A stretch of DNA of 64,000 bases from an uncultured Oscillospiraceae bacterium (lineage in GTDB: Bacteria > Bacillota > Clostridia > Oscillospirales > Oscillospiraceae). The translations under genes were made by a program, and so were the position numbers. The stretch covers positions 98,987-162,986 of the forward strand of contig CANQYW010000003.1 in the NCBI GenBank assembly GCA_947628185.1. Direction: 5' to 3'. Within the stretch, counting starts at the first letter, position 1. Each line of letters starts with the position of its first letter. Under the pieces are notes generated by a model, which saw only the letters and a list, made by a program, of their open reading frames with translations, was not told where the DNA came from and ran no database searches. Below are positions 37,069 through 46,892 of the stretch, one piece after another.

Positions 37069-39342
37069 TCAACGGGCTCCCTTGAGCTTGCGGTTGTAGT
37101 TAATGAGTGAGCCGCAGCGGATGATCTCCTTCTCCTCGCCGGTGAGTGCCGCGATGGAGAGGGGCAGTTCCCGCACGCTCTCGCCTATCACGTAGGCGGG
37201 GATGTTCTCCATGTCGCCCTCCAGGGCCGCGCGGATGTTGGGGACGAAGATGTAGTCGTCGTCCGCGAAGTCCGGCTCGCCCTTCAGGACGAAGGGCACC
37301 ATGCCCCAGTTAATTAGGTTGGAGCGGTAGCGCTTGGTGGCGTACTCCTTCACGATATTCGCGCCGCCCAGCAGGACCCTCTGGCAGGAGGCCGCCTGCT
37401 CCCTGGCGGAGCCGTCGCCGGGTTTCACGGCGTAGATGGTGCTGGAGAGGTCGACGCTCTCGTCACGGACGTCCGCGCACCCGGGGATGGCGCGGACAGA
37501 ATCAAGCACCCGGGCCACCTCCTGGGGGCAAGAGCCGGCCTTGCGGGCCTCCTCATTGGCCTTCACGGCCTTGGCCTTGCCCACGTACTCCGGCACGCGG
37601 CGGCTGAGAGTGAACTCCGCGAGGCCCAGGGGGTTGGAGCGGAAGGAGCCGGTCTCGCCGGAGGGGATGAGCTCGTCGGTGGTGGTGACGGGGTCGGTTA
37701 TGTATGCGCAGACCTTGAGGAGCATGTGCTCATTGAGGGGCGGCAGCTCCGGCCAATCCTTGATGTTGGGGCCGCAGACCAGGGTCTCGTTGAGGTCGCC
37801 CTTGCCAAAGCCCTGGTACACCCTGTGCTCGTAGGCGGTGGGGTCGTAGCTGTACTCCGGGCACTCATACTCGTAGCCCAGCTCGTCGGCGGCGGTTATA
37901 CGGCCTGCGTTGGCAGCCGTGGCGGCCACGGAGCGGGCGTCCATAAGCGCGACGCTGGCGAGCTGTCCGTTGCCGGGCTTGGAACCCTCGCGGTTGGGGA
38001 AGTTGCGGGTGGTGTGCCGGACGGAGAGTCCGCCGTGGGCGGGGGTGTCCCCGGCGCCGAAACATGGGCCGCAGAAGGCCGTGCGGATGGTGGCGCCGGC
38101 GGCGATAAGTTTCTCCACCGCGCCCTTGCGGGTGAGGTCCAGCATCACGGCCTGGCTGCTGGGATATACGCCCAGGGCGAACTCGCCGGCGCCGGTGCTC
38201 TTGCCGTCCAATAGGTAGGCGGCCTCCATGATGTTCGTGTACGTACCTCCGGCGCAGCCGGCTATGGTGCCCTGGTCGGCGTAGAGGGCGCCGTCGCGGA
38301 CCTTCTCCCAGAGGTTGAGGTGCAAGCCCGGGCGCTTTATGAGTTTCTGGGCGTCCAGCTCCACCGCGTGGAGGATGTCGTCAAGGTTCGCGTTGAGCTC
38401 CCGGATCTCGTAGCCGTTGGAGGGGTGGAAGGGCAGCGCTATCATGCTGTGGACGGTGGAGAGGTCTATGTAGACGCAGCCGTCGTAATACGCCACTGCC
38501 GCGGGGTCCAGCTTTTTAAACTCATCCTCCCTGCCGTGCTCCTTGAGGTAGGCCCTGGTGTCCTCGTCGGTGCGCCAGACGGAGGAGAGGCAGGTGGTCT
38601 CTGTGGTCATGACGTCGATACCGTTGCGGTAGTCGGTGCTCATGGTGGAGACGCCGGGCCCCACAAACTCCATGACCTTGTTCTTCACGTAGCCGTTCTT
38701 AAATACGGCGGAGACTATGGCTATCGCTATATCCTGGGGACCCACGCCGGGACGGGGCTTGCCGTCCAGGTAGACGGCCACCACCTCGGGGTAGGCGGCG
38801 TCCCAGGTCTGCTCCAGGATCTGCTTTACGAGCTCTCCTCCGCCCTCGCCCACGGCCATGGTGCCCAGCGCGCCGTAACGGGTGTGGGAGTCGGAACCCA
38901 GGATCATCTTGCCGCCGCCGGCCATGGTCTCGCGCATGTACTGGTGGATGACGCCCATGTGGGGCGGGAGATAGATGCCGCCGTACTTGCGGCAGGCGGT
39001 GAGGCCGAATACGTGGTCGTCCTCATTGATGGTGCCGCCCACGGCGCAGAGGCTGTTGTGGCAGCATGTGAGGACGTAAGGCAGGGGGAACTTATCAAGG
39101 CCGGAGGCCCTGGCTGTCTGGATGATGCCCACATAGGTGAGGTCGTGGCTCGTTATGGCGTCGAACTTTATCTTCAGGTTCTCGGGGTCGCCGCTCACAT
39201 TGTGAGCCTGGAGAATGCCGTAAGCTATTGTTCCCCGGCGCGCCTCCTCCTTCGTGGCCTTGACAGCCTCGCCGGCCTCGTTCTCGGGGACCAACGTCTT
39301 TCCGTCCAGCAGATAGACGCCTGAGTCGAACAGTTTGACCAT
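37069..39342 (-). CDS. Aconitase-superfamily hydratase (YbhJ/AcnD-like)
   Basis: [20 protein letters not shown], Fe-S CGPC with [12 protein letters not shown]-terminal swivel region; start ATG at 39342. Confidence 0.88.
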   Translation of the reverse strand: MVKLFDSGVYLLDGKTLVPENEAGEAVKATKEEARRGTIAYGILQAHNVSGDPENLKIKFDAITSHDLTYVGIIQTARASGLDKFPLPYVLTCCHNSLCAVGGTINEDDHVFGLTACRKYGGIYLPPHMGVIHQYMRETMAGGGKMILGSDSHTRYGALGTMAVGEGGGELVKQILEQTWDAAYPEVVAVYLDGKPRPGVGPQDIAIAIVSAVFKNGYVKNKVMEFVGPGVSTMSTDYRNGIDVMTTETTCLSSVWRTDEDTRAYLKEHGREDEFKKLDPAAVAYYDGCVYIDLSTVHSMIALPFHPSNGYEIRELNANLDDILHAVELDAQKLIKRPGLHLNLWEKVRDGALYADQGTIAGCAGGTYTNIMEAAYLLDGKSTGAGEFALGVYPSSQAVMLDLTRKGAVEKLIAAGATIRTAFCGPCFGAGDTPAHGGLSVRHTTRNFPNREGSKPGNGQLASVALMDARSVAATAANAGRITAADELGYEYECPEYSYDPTAYEHRVYQGFGKGDLNETLVCGPNIKDWPELPPLNEHMLLKVCAYITDPVTTTDELIPSGETGSFRSNPLGLAEFTLSRRVPEYVGKAKAVKANEEARKAGSCPQEVARVLDSVRAIPGCADVRDESVDLSSTIYAVKPGDGSAREQAASCQRVLLGGANIVKEYATKRYRSNLINWGMVPFVLKGEPDFADDDYIFVPNIRAALEGDMENIPAYVIGESVRELPLSIAALTGEEKEIIRCGSLINYNRKLKGAR

Positions 39343-39682
39343 TCTTTTGCTCCTTTCAAACGGAATTTGTGTTTTATTTGGAACGTGGCGCCTGTTCCCT
39401 TGTTGGTTATATCTTATCACGCCCAATACATTTAGTAAAATTCTTGTTTTTTATGAGTCTTATAGCCTCCGGCTATGTTCGTATGCGTATTGCACAATTT
39501 AAGGAGGGCAAAATTATTGAAAATATCAAATCACCGGCTCTATACGCCGAAAATCGCCTATTTTTTAGGATACTGCGGTACTATTCGTTTTTAGAATGTT
39601 TTCTATGAAAAATCATTCACGCTATTGAAAACTCCCCGCCCCGCCGTTATAATGGATTCAAAGAAAATAAGGGGGATCGACC

Positions 39683-40603
39683 ATGGATTTTCGCGAGCTC
39701 ACCTACGTGCTCTCCATAGCGAAACACCAGAACATAACGAAGGCGGCGGAGTCGCTCTATGTTAGCCAGCCGACGCTCAGCAAGTTCCTCATCTCGCTGG
39801 AGGACGACCTGGGGCTTAAACTCTTCCGCCGGTTGGGCCACAAGTACCTCCTCACCTACGCCGGTGAGCGGTACGTGGACAAGGCCCAGCAGATACTGCG
39901 GCTCAAAAACGACCTGGACACGGAGCTGGCGGACATAATAAAGCGGGACGTGGGGGTGGTGAACGCGGCCTTCTCCCCCATGCGCTGCTCCTACATGCTG
40001 CCCTACGTCCTGCCGGCCTTCCAGGCGGTGTGGCCCCATGTGAAGGTGAATATCTTCGAGGGCCACGCCACGGAGAACGACAGGAAACTCTTAGATGGCC
40101 AGATAGACGTGGCGTTCTACAGCAAGCCAAACGATTTAAATCCCCTATTGGAGTACGAGACGCTCTGGGACGAGGAGATGTACATCTGCACCTGCGAGAA
40201 CCACCCCATCGGCCGTTTCTCCAAGCCCAACCCCTCCAGCCGCTATCCCCGGCTGGACCCGGCGCTACTCAAAAACGAGCTACTCATCCAGATGATGCCG
40301 GAGCAGCGCACCCGGCAGATAACCGACGACTACTTCCGTGACCACGGGCTGCAGTTCGAGAACATCATGTACACCAGCAACCTCCCGGCCATAATGGAGC
40401 TCGTATCCCTGGGGTACGGCGTGGCCTTCATATTCGAGTCCCACCTGCGCCACCGGGTCGTCACCCGCCCCATAGTCTCCTACAGTTTCGGCGAGCCCAA
40501 GACAACCTCCGCCTTTGTGGCGGCCTACAGGAAGGGCAGTTACATCTCCGCCTACGTCCGGGATATAATCGAAATCGCGAAACGATACTTTAACGAGGAA
40601 TAA
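39683..40603 (+). CDS. LysR-family transcriptional regulator
   Basis: MDFRELTYVLSIAKHQNITKAAESLYVSQPTLSKFLISLEDDLGLKLFRR. Confidence 0.95.
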   Translation: MDFRELTYVLSIAKHQNITKAAESLYVSQPTLSKFLISLEDDLGLKLFRRLGHKYLLTYAGERYVDKAQQILRLKNDLDTELADIIKRDVGVVNAAFSPMRCSYMLPYVLPAFQAVWPHVKVNIFEGHATENDRKLLDGQIDVAFYSKPNDLNPLLEYETLWDEEMYICTCENHPIGRFSKPNPSSRYPRLDPALLKNELLIQMMPEQRTRQITDDYFRDHGLQFENIMYTSNLPAIMELVSLGYGVAFIFESHLRHRVVTRPIVSYSFGEPKTTSAFVAAYRKGSYISAYVRDIIEIAKRYFNEE

Positions 40604-40657
40604 AAAAAGAGTTGCGGCCAAACGCCACAACTCCCCGGCCCTCCGGGCAAAAGATTA

Positions 40658-40694
40658 AACCGGGCAAAGGTTTTTACGCCTTTGCCCGGCTTTC
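40658..40694. terminator. Intrinsic terminator between lysR and GH32 operon
   Basis: CCGGGCAAAGG-tttttac-GCCTTTGCCCGG. Confidence 0.75.
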
Positions 40695-40727
40695 GTGTGT
40701 CCCTATATTAGGGGGGTCTCTATTTTC

Positions 40728-43700
40728 TTAGCCCCAGATGCCAGTGAGGGGGTAGATCGTCACGTCCGCCGTGACGGTCCCGCCGCCGGCGGCGAAGACT
40801 TCGATGCCGGTGCTGGTGGGATCCGGGAAGATCTGGTCGGCGCCCGCGATGGTGTAGCCCTTGGCGAAGACCTCTACGCTGGCACGGTCCACAAAGATGT
40901 GGAGGTCGATGGTGCCGTCGGCGTTGAGGGTCACGGCCTGGCTGCCGCCCTCGGCGAAATTGCCGGAGATCATGGCGCCGGAGTTGGTGCGGTCGATGAA
41001 GACGGCGCTGTTGCGGGCGTCATAGCCCACAACGGTCTCCTGGCCGTTGCCGGTGCGGAGACGGAACCCGACGCGCTGGGTCTTCTCGTTGGGGGTGAAG
41101 GTGGCGACGATCTCGTAGGTGTCGCCGGTGAAACCGTTGAGGACGTCAGCGCCGACCTCGACGCCCTTCACGTCCACAGCGGCCTCGCCGCGGAGGGTCT
41201 CATAGATGCTGGAGGGGGTCTGAGTGAGGAGGTAGGTGCCGTTCTCGTCCTTGGTGAGGCCCAGGTCAAGCAGCAGGTTGTAGGTGCCGTTGAACTTCTG
41301 GCCCAGGGAGTCAGCCACCTCGTTGCAGTAATCCCAGGTGTTCATCCAGTTTATCTCGGTGATGGTGGGGATGGTGGGATTGGCAGCGGTGCCGAAGTCC
41401 TGAACGTAGAAGGTCATGGCGGCGTAGGAATCACGGCCGAAGTTCATGATGCCGTCCGCGTTCTGATAGGCCTCGTCAGGCGTGAAGGTCCACTTGCCGT
41501 CCACCTCGCCGAAGTCGCCCACCTTGTAGAGGCGGCCGCCGCGGGAGAGGACCCACTTGATGGTGCCGTCCTCAAGCTGGATGGGATAGAGGTCCGGGCA
41601 CTCGGTGTAGATGCCGTAGGTGGACTCGCAGGTCCAGTCGAGGAGGTTATCGGAGGAGTAGATGCGCAGGGGGCCGCCGGCCAGGACCATGAACCACTTG
41701 TTCTCCCAACGGAAGACCTTGGGGTCACGGAAGTCGGTGACTTTCAGCGGGTCGTTGGACCAGTCTGCGGCGACGCCGTCCAGCTTAGTCCAGGTCTCGC
41801 CCTCGTCCTCGCTGTAGGCTATCTTTATGCGCTGGCCGTTGCCATCAGCGGTAATGATGGCCACGAGGCCGCCCTTGTCGGTGGAGAAGAGGCCGGAGGA
41901 GTTGGTGGTGTCCGCCACCATGCAGCCGGAGAACTCAGCGCCGTTGGGGTCGGGGTAGAAGGCCACGGGTTTCTCCTCCCAGTGGATGAGGTCAGTGCTC
42001 ACGGAGTGGCCCCAGTGCATGGCCTGCTGGCGGGTGTAGGTGCAGTACTGATAGAACATATGCCACACGCCGTTGTAGTACACAAGGCCGTTGGGGTCGT
42101 TGCCCCAGCCGTCCTTCACGGAGAAGTGGTACTGGTCACGGTAGGGCTCGGTGTAGTAGACGCTGGCGTCCTGACGGCGGTAGACGTTCACACGGTAGGT
42201 GAGAGACGCCTCCACGTCCTCGGCGGCCTTGGTGGTGCTGGTGACGGTGATGATGTTGGGACCCTCGGCCACGGGGATGCCCTTGCCGCCCTCGTAGACG
42301 TTGCCCTCGGCGTCGGTGACGGTGACGGTGGCGTCGTTCACGGGCTCGGCGTTGATGTCCACGGTCTCCGCGTCGTTGCCCACGAACTGGATGAGCACGG
42401 GCCAGGTGGAGGTGAACTTGGTGTTGGGCTCCACGGCGCCGGCGGAGGTGACGGTCAGGTTCTTGAGGAGGGGCGCGGTGGCGTCGGTGAGCTCGGTGAT
42501 CTTGGTGTTGGAGAAGGTGACCTCACCGTTGGTGCTCTGGAGGCCGAAGAAACCGCCCTCGGGGATGGTGTTCTGGCCCCTGTTGCCGGGCTGGAGGATG
42601 TAGTCGCCGGTGTTGGCGATGAGTTGGTCGTTGACGTAAGCGGCCATCCAGTCGCCCAGGGCCACCACCTTCAGGTTGTATGTGCCCTCGGTACCAACGG
42701 CCCTGTCGTCCACGAGCTGCAGGGTCCTGCCGCTCTCCCAACGGGTGAGGCGGGCCATGCCGGTGGCCTTGTTTACGCTCAGAGCGTAAGCGTTTGCGTT
42801 ATTCTCGTTGCTCTGGCTGCGGAATACGAGCGCGCCGAGTCCGGCGTCACCAGCGATGGTGACATCGGTGGAGTACACGAAATCCGTGCCCTCGGTGGCG
42901 CTGTAGGCAAAGCAGTTGCCCTGGCCCACGGAGCTGGCGGTGAGGGAGCCATCCGCCACGGTCCAGGTGCCGCCGTAGGCGGACATGGAGCCCAGGCTCT
43001 CGTAACCGTCCACGGTGGTGGCGGTCACGCCGCCCGCGGCGCCCGCGCTGCTGCGGTCCTTGAGGGAGATGTTGGAGAACTCCACCTCGGACTTGAAGGA
43101 GAGGATACCTACGTAGCCGCCCTCCCAGTTGGGGATGTTGGCTGTGAAGTGCCTGAGTTCAGCGTCTCCCACGTTGCCGAAGGAGTACATCATGTCGCCG
43201 TTGCGGCGCATCTCGAGCTTGAGGTGCAGGGGCTTTGTGAAGTCTATCTCGCCCTGCTCGCCGCCGAGGCCCGACTCATACCCGGGCCCGAAGACGCGGA
43301 ACATGTTGGGCTGGCCCACACGGGCGGTGTCGAAGTTGGCGCCGTACCACTTCCAGTTGGGGGTCTCCTTGCTCTCGAGGCCGAAGATGAGGGCCGCGGA
43401 GAGGGCGTTGGGGTCGCCGCCGCCCAGGACGTTCACGTCCGCCTCAAGGACGAAGGAGTTGGTGGGATGGTCAAGGCCGTTGTAGACCACGAAGTGGTCC
43501 CCGCCCAGGTCGCCCAGGGTGACGGTCTTGGCGGACTCGTCTATCTTGAGCCCGTTGGGGTCGTTGATGGAGGTGAAGTCGGTGAGGCCGGTGAGGGTCT
43601 CGTTGTCATCGCCCTCCTCGGGGTAGCTCATGTCGAGCTCGGTGCTCTCGGCCCAGGCGCGGTTCTCAAGGGTTATGTTGTAGAACTTGGCCTTGGTGTT

Positions 43701-44381
43701 GAAGGTGAGGAGGCCCATGTAGCCGCCAAACCAGTTGGGGATGGTACCGGTGATGGAGCGGAGCTCGCCGCCGGCGTTGCCGAAACTATAGGTGAAGTTG
43801 CCCTTCTCGTCGATATCCATCTTCATGTGGAGGGGTTTCTCCAGGTCGATATCGCCGATCTCGCCGCCCTCGGTGGTCTCATTAAACCCAGGCCCGAAGA
43901 CGCGGAAGAGCTGCGGGGTGGTCTTCCTACCGGTGTCCACATTGGCGCCGTACCAGCTGACGGTGGGGTAACGGGCGTCCTTGTAGCCGAAGGATATGGC
44001 CGCTGACTCCAGCTGGCCGTTGCCCTCTATGAGTTCCACATCGAACTCAAAGACGAAGGAGAGGCTGGCCTTCTCAAGGCCCATGTAACCGGCTCCGTTG
44101 TCTCCGCCGGAGTTGCCAAGGGTGACGGATCTCTCGGCCTCGTTGATCTCCAAGAGGTCCGCGTTGGGGGAACTGAAGTTGATGAGGTTGGTGCCGCTGC
44201 CCATCTCGTCGACGTCATCTACCGGCGCGGAGGGTTGGTTCTCCTCCGGCTGGTTCTCCCCGCTGCCTTCGGGCGGGTTGTCGTCTGCGGGCGGTGTGTT
44301 TGTGTCTCCCTGGCAGGCACTCAGTGCCAGTACCAGTGCCAGGAAGAGCGCCAGGAGTTTTGCGGTGGTCTTCTTTCGCAT
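40728..44381 (-). CDS. Multi-modular extracellular GH32 fructanase lipoprotein
   Basis: Lipobox ALSAC; GWGNDPNGLVYYNGVWHMFYQY, FRDPKVF, ECPDLYP; duplicated N-terminal carbohydrate-binding-like modules. Confidence 0.92.
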   Translation of the reverse strand: MRKKTTAKLLALFLALVLALSACQGDTNTPPADDNPPEGSGENQPEENQPSAPVDDVDEMGSGTNLINFSSPNADLLEINEAERSVTLGNSGGDNGAGYMGLEKASLSFVFEFDVELIEGNGQLESAAISFGYKDARYPTVSWYGANVDTGRKTTPQLFRVFGPGFNETTEGGEIGDIDLEKPLHMKMDIDEKGNFTYSFGNAGGELRSITGTIPNWFGGYMGLLTFNTKAKFYNITLENRAWAESTELDMSYPEEGDDNETLTGLTDFTSINDPNGLKIDESAKTVTLGDLGGDHFVVYNGLDHPTNSFVLEADVNVLGGGDPNALSAALIFGLESKETPNWKWYGANFDTARVGQPNMFRVFGPGYESGLGGEQGEIDFTKPLHLKLEMRRNGDMMYSFGNVGDAELRHFTANIPNWEGGYVGILSFKSEVEFSNISLKDRSSAGAAGGVTATTVDGYESLGSMSAYGGTWTVADGSLTASSVGQGNCFAYSATEGTDFVYSTDVTIAGDAGLGALVFRSQSNENNANAYALSVNKATGMARLTRWESGRTLQLVDDRAVGTEGTYNLKVVALGDWMAAYVNDQLIANTGDYILQPGNRGQNTIPEGGFFGLQSTNGEVTFSNTKITELTDATAPLLKNLTVTSAGAVEPNTKFTSTWPVLIQFVGNDAETVDINAEPVNDATVTVTDAEGNVYEGGKGIPVAEGPNIITVTSTTKAAEDVEASLTYRVNVYRRQDASVYYTEPYRDQYHFSVKDGWGNDPNGLVYYNGVWHMFYQYCTYTRQQAMHWGHSVSTDLIHWEEKPVAFYPDPNGAEFSGCMVADTTNSSGLFSTDKGGLVAIITADGNGQRIKIAYSEDEGETWTKLDGVAADWSNDPLKVTDFRDPKVFRWENKWFMVLAGGPLRIYSSDNLLDWTCESTYGIYTECPDLYPIQLEDGTIKWVLSRGGRLYKVGDFGEVDGKWTFTPDEAYQNADGIMNFGRDSYAAMTFYVQDFGTAANPTIPTITEINWMNTWDYCNEVADSLGQKFNGTYNLLLDLGLTKDENGTYLLTQTPSSIYETLRGEAAVDVKGVEVGADVLNGFTGDTYEIVATFTPNEKTQRVGFRLRTGNGQETVVGYDARNSAVFIDRTNSGAMISGNFAEGGSQAVTLNADGTIDLHIFVDRASVEVFAKGYTIAGADQIFPDPTSTGIEVFAAGGGTVTADVTIYPLTGIWG

Positions 44382-44450
44382 TTTATTACCTCCATTTTTT
44401 ATTTAATGGGCCGCGGCTTCCGCCGCGTTTCCCATTTTGCCGTGTTTTGA

Positions 44451-46865
44451 TCACCAGATGGACTCGGCGGGGGTGATGGTGACGTCGAAATCGCAGGCGC
44501 CGCCCTCGGAGTACACTGCCGCTCCCCTGTCGCTCTCCTCGGGGAGGACAAGTACGGTGCAGGAGGCGGTGTAGTCGCGGGAGTAGACGTCGAGAGTGGT
44601 GCGGTCCACGTAGATGTGTATCGTCACGGACCCGTCCTCCCGCTCCTCGGTGACGTGGCTGGAGAACTGGATGGATGAGAACTGGTTGCTGGCGCGGCCC
44701 CGGTCCACAAGGAGGGTGTCTGTCGCGAGGTCATACTCCACCTTGTAGCCCTCGCCGCTGCCGGCGCAGACGAGCGCCCCAACCTTCGTGGTGCCCTCGC
44801 CGGGGTGGGCGGTGAGCTCCATGAGGTAGGCGTCGCCGCTAAAGCCCTCGATATCCTGGCTCACGCCGGCCTCGGTGGTGACGGTGCCGCTAAAGGCCGC
44901 CTCGCCGCCGAAGACGCTGTTGGCGTACTCGTCAACGGGTCTCTGTTTCAGCACCAGCTTGCCGTCCGTGCCCCGGACGAGGGAGAGCTCCAGACTCATG
45001 GAGTAGGTGCCGTTAAAGAGCTTATTCTGGCTCATGTCGTCATAGAGGTTGCAGTAATCCCAGGAGTTGAGCCAGCTGCAGGAGATAACGGGATCCTGGG
45101 TGTCCTCATTGAAGGAGGAGCCCTGGTAGTAGGTCATGGTGGCGTAGAAGTCGTTGCCGAAGTTCATGGGCACGGCCTCGGGCCAGTCGGCGTCGGGGTA
45201 GAACTCCCACTTGCCGCTGGAATTATTGAAGTCGCCCACCTGGTAGAAGTGTCCGCCGTAGTCGAGGACCCACTTGTAGCCGCCCTCACCCTCCACGGGG
45301 ACGCGGAAGAGGTCGGGGCACTCGGTCATGACCTCGAGGCTGGAGGAGTTCTTCTTGGTGTTGCCGTAGGTGGACTCGCAGGTCCAGTGGAGAAGATCCT
45401 GGGAGGAGTAGATGCGCAGGGGACCGCCGGCAATAACCATGAAGTAGGTGTCCTCATATTTGAAGACCTTGGGGTCCCGGAATGCCGCGTCCTTGAGCTC
45501 GTCCTCGGTCCAGTCGATGAGCACGTCGTTGCCGGTGCGGACGCCGTTCGCGTCGGTCTCGTGATAGTACTGCCAGTTCTCGCCGTCGGAGGAGTAGGCG
45601 GCGATCATCCGCTGGCCGTTGCCGTTGGCGGTGATGATAAGCACTATGCCGCCGTTCTCGTCAAAGAGGCCGGAGTCGTTATTCACATCCGCCACGGCGC
45701 AGCCGGAGAACATGGTGCCGTACTCATTGGGGTAGAAGGCTATGCCCTCGTGCTCCCAGTGGACGAGGTCGGTGCTGGTGGCGTGGCCCCAGTGCATGGC
45801 GCCCCAGTCGGTGTTCTCGGGGTAGAACTGATAGAACATGTGGTAGGTGTCGCCCAGTTTCACAAGGCCGTTGGGGTCGTTGCCCCAGCCCTCCTGCACG
45901 GAGTAGTGGTACTGGTCGCGGTAGGGCTCGTCGTAGTAGCTGGCCTGACGGCGGTGGATGTGCAGGCGGTAGGAGAGGCGGTTGAGCCTGTTGCCCTCGG
46001 AGTCGGTGGTGTACGTGTGTACCTGGAGCTTAGTTATGGTGTTCTCGGGGATGTCCACGGGGCCCGTGACGGTCTTGCCCTGGGCGTCCACAACCTCCAC
46101 CTCAACGCCCTCGGGGGCCTCGGCGGTGATGGTAGCCTGAGAGCAGTCGTTGCTCACATACTCCTGGTAGACGTACTGGCCGTCAATGAGGAGGTTGTCG
46201 CCGCCCTCCGCCGTGCCGGAGGCGGGCGTCACCGCCAGTTTCGTGAGTGCGGGGGAGGCGTCAAGGGCGGTGTAGGAGACGTTCGTGAAGGTGACGGGGT
46301 CGCCCTTGCCGGCGTAGAGGCCGAGGCGCCCGGAGAGATATGCGTCGTTCTGCCCCAGATCCGGGCTCAGCACGTAGTCGGCGGTGGAGCAGACGAGCTC
46401 GTCACCCACGTAAAACGCGATGTGCTCATCCACCATGGTGACGGAGAGGTGGTAGACATCCGCCTCCTCCACCCTGACGGCGGTACCGAGGCTTATCTGG
46501 TTGCCGTTTTCAAGTTTCGTGAGCTCCGCCTTGCGGCTGCGGGCGTCCAACGTGGCCTGGTAGCAATTCTTGGCGTCGGCGGTGGCCTGGAAGACCAGCG
46601 CGCCGGAGCCGTCCTTGGGGTCGGTGAACGTGAGGTCCGCCTCGTAGACGAAGGGCTTGTGCTCGGTCTCGTTCGTGGCGACGAGGTAGCTCTGCCGCTC
46701 CGTGCCCTCGCAGGTGTAGCCGCCGGACTTGGCGGACCAGGTCTCGGGCATCTGCTCTACTGTCAGGAACCCGCCGGAGGACTTGCCGTCCCCTCCGCAG
46801 GCGGTGAGCGTCATCACCACAGCGAATGTGAGGATGAGCGCCGCGATTTTCAGATACTTCTTCAT
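44451..46865 (-). CDS. Extracellular GH32 fructanase lipoprotein
   Basis: Lipobox TLTAC; GWGNDPNGLVKLGDTYHMFYQF, FRDPKVF, ECPDLFRV. Confidence 0.92.
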   Translation of the reverse strand: MKKYLKIAALILTFAVVMTLTACGGDGKSSGGFLTVEQMPETWSAKSGGYTCEGTERQSYLVATNETEHKPFVYEADLTFTDPKDGSGALVFQATADAKNCYQATLDARSRKAELTKLENGNQISLGTAVRVEEADVYHLSVTMVDEHIAFYVGDELVCSTADYVLSPDLGQNDAYLSGRLGLYAGKGDPVTFTNVSYTALDASPALTKLAVTPASGTAEGGDNLLIDGQYVYQEYVSNDCSQATITAEAPEGVEVEVVDAQGKTVTGPVDIPENTITKLQVHTYTTDSEGNRLNRLSYRLHIHRRQASYYDEPYRDQYHYSVQEGWGNDPNGLVKLGDTYHMFYQFYPENTDWGAMHWGHATSTDLVHWEHEGIAFYPNEYGTMFSGCAVADVNNDSGLFDENGGIVLIITANGNGQRMIAAYSSDGENWQYYHETDANGVRTGNDVLIDWTEDELKDAAFRDPKVFKYEDTYFMVIAGGPLRIYSSQDLLHWTCESTYGNTKKNSSSLEVMTECPDLFRVPVEGEGGYKWVLDYGGHFYQVGDFNNSSGKWEFYPDADWPEAVPMNFGNDFYATMTYYQGSSFNEDTQDPVISCSWLNSWDYCNLYDDMSQNKLFNGTYSMSLELSLVRGTDGKLVLKQRPVDEYANSVFGGEAAFSGTVTTEAGVSQDIEGFSGDAYLMELTAHPGEGTTKVGALVCAGSGEGYKVEYDLATDTLLVDRGRASNQFSSIQFSSHVTEEREDGSVTIHIYVDRTTLDVYSRDYTASCTVLVLPEESDRGAAVYSEGGACDFDVTITPAESIW

Positions 46866-46892
46866 GGCCTCTCCTTTTTATTTCTGTTATTT

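Noticed and set aside
40695-44006. 1103-aa + strand ORF antisense to the GH32 gene
   Set aside because: The - strand frame encodes a clear GH32 with lipobox and catalytic motifs; the antisense frame is Val/Gly/Ala/His-rich with no recognisable domain, as expected from GC-rich antisense reading.
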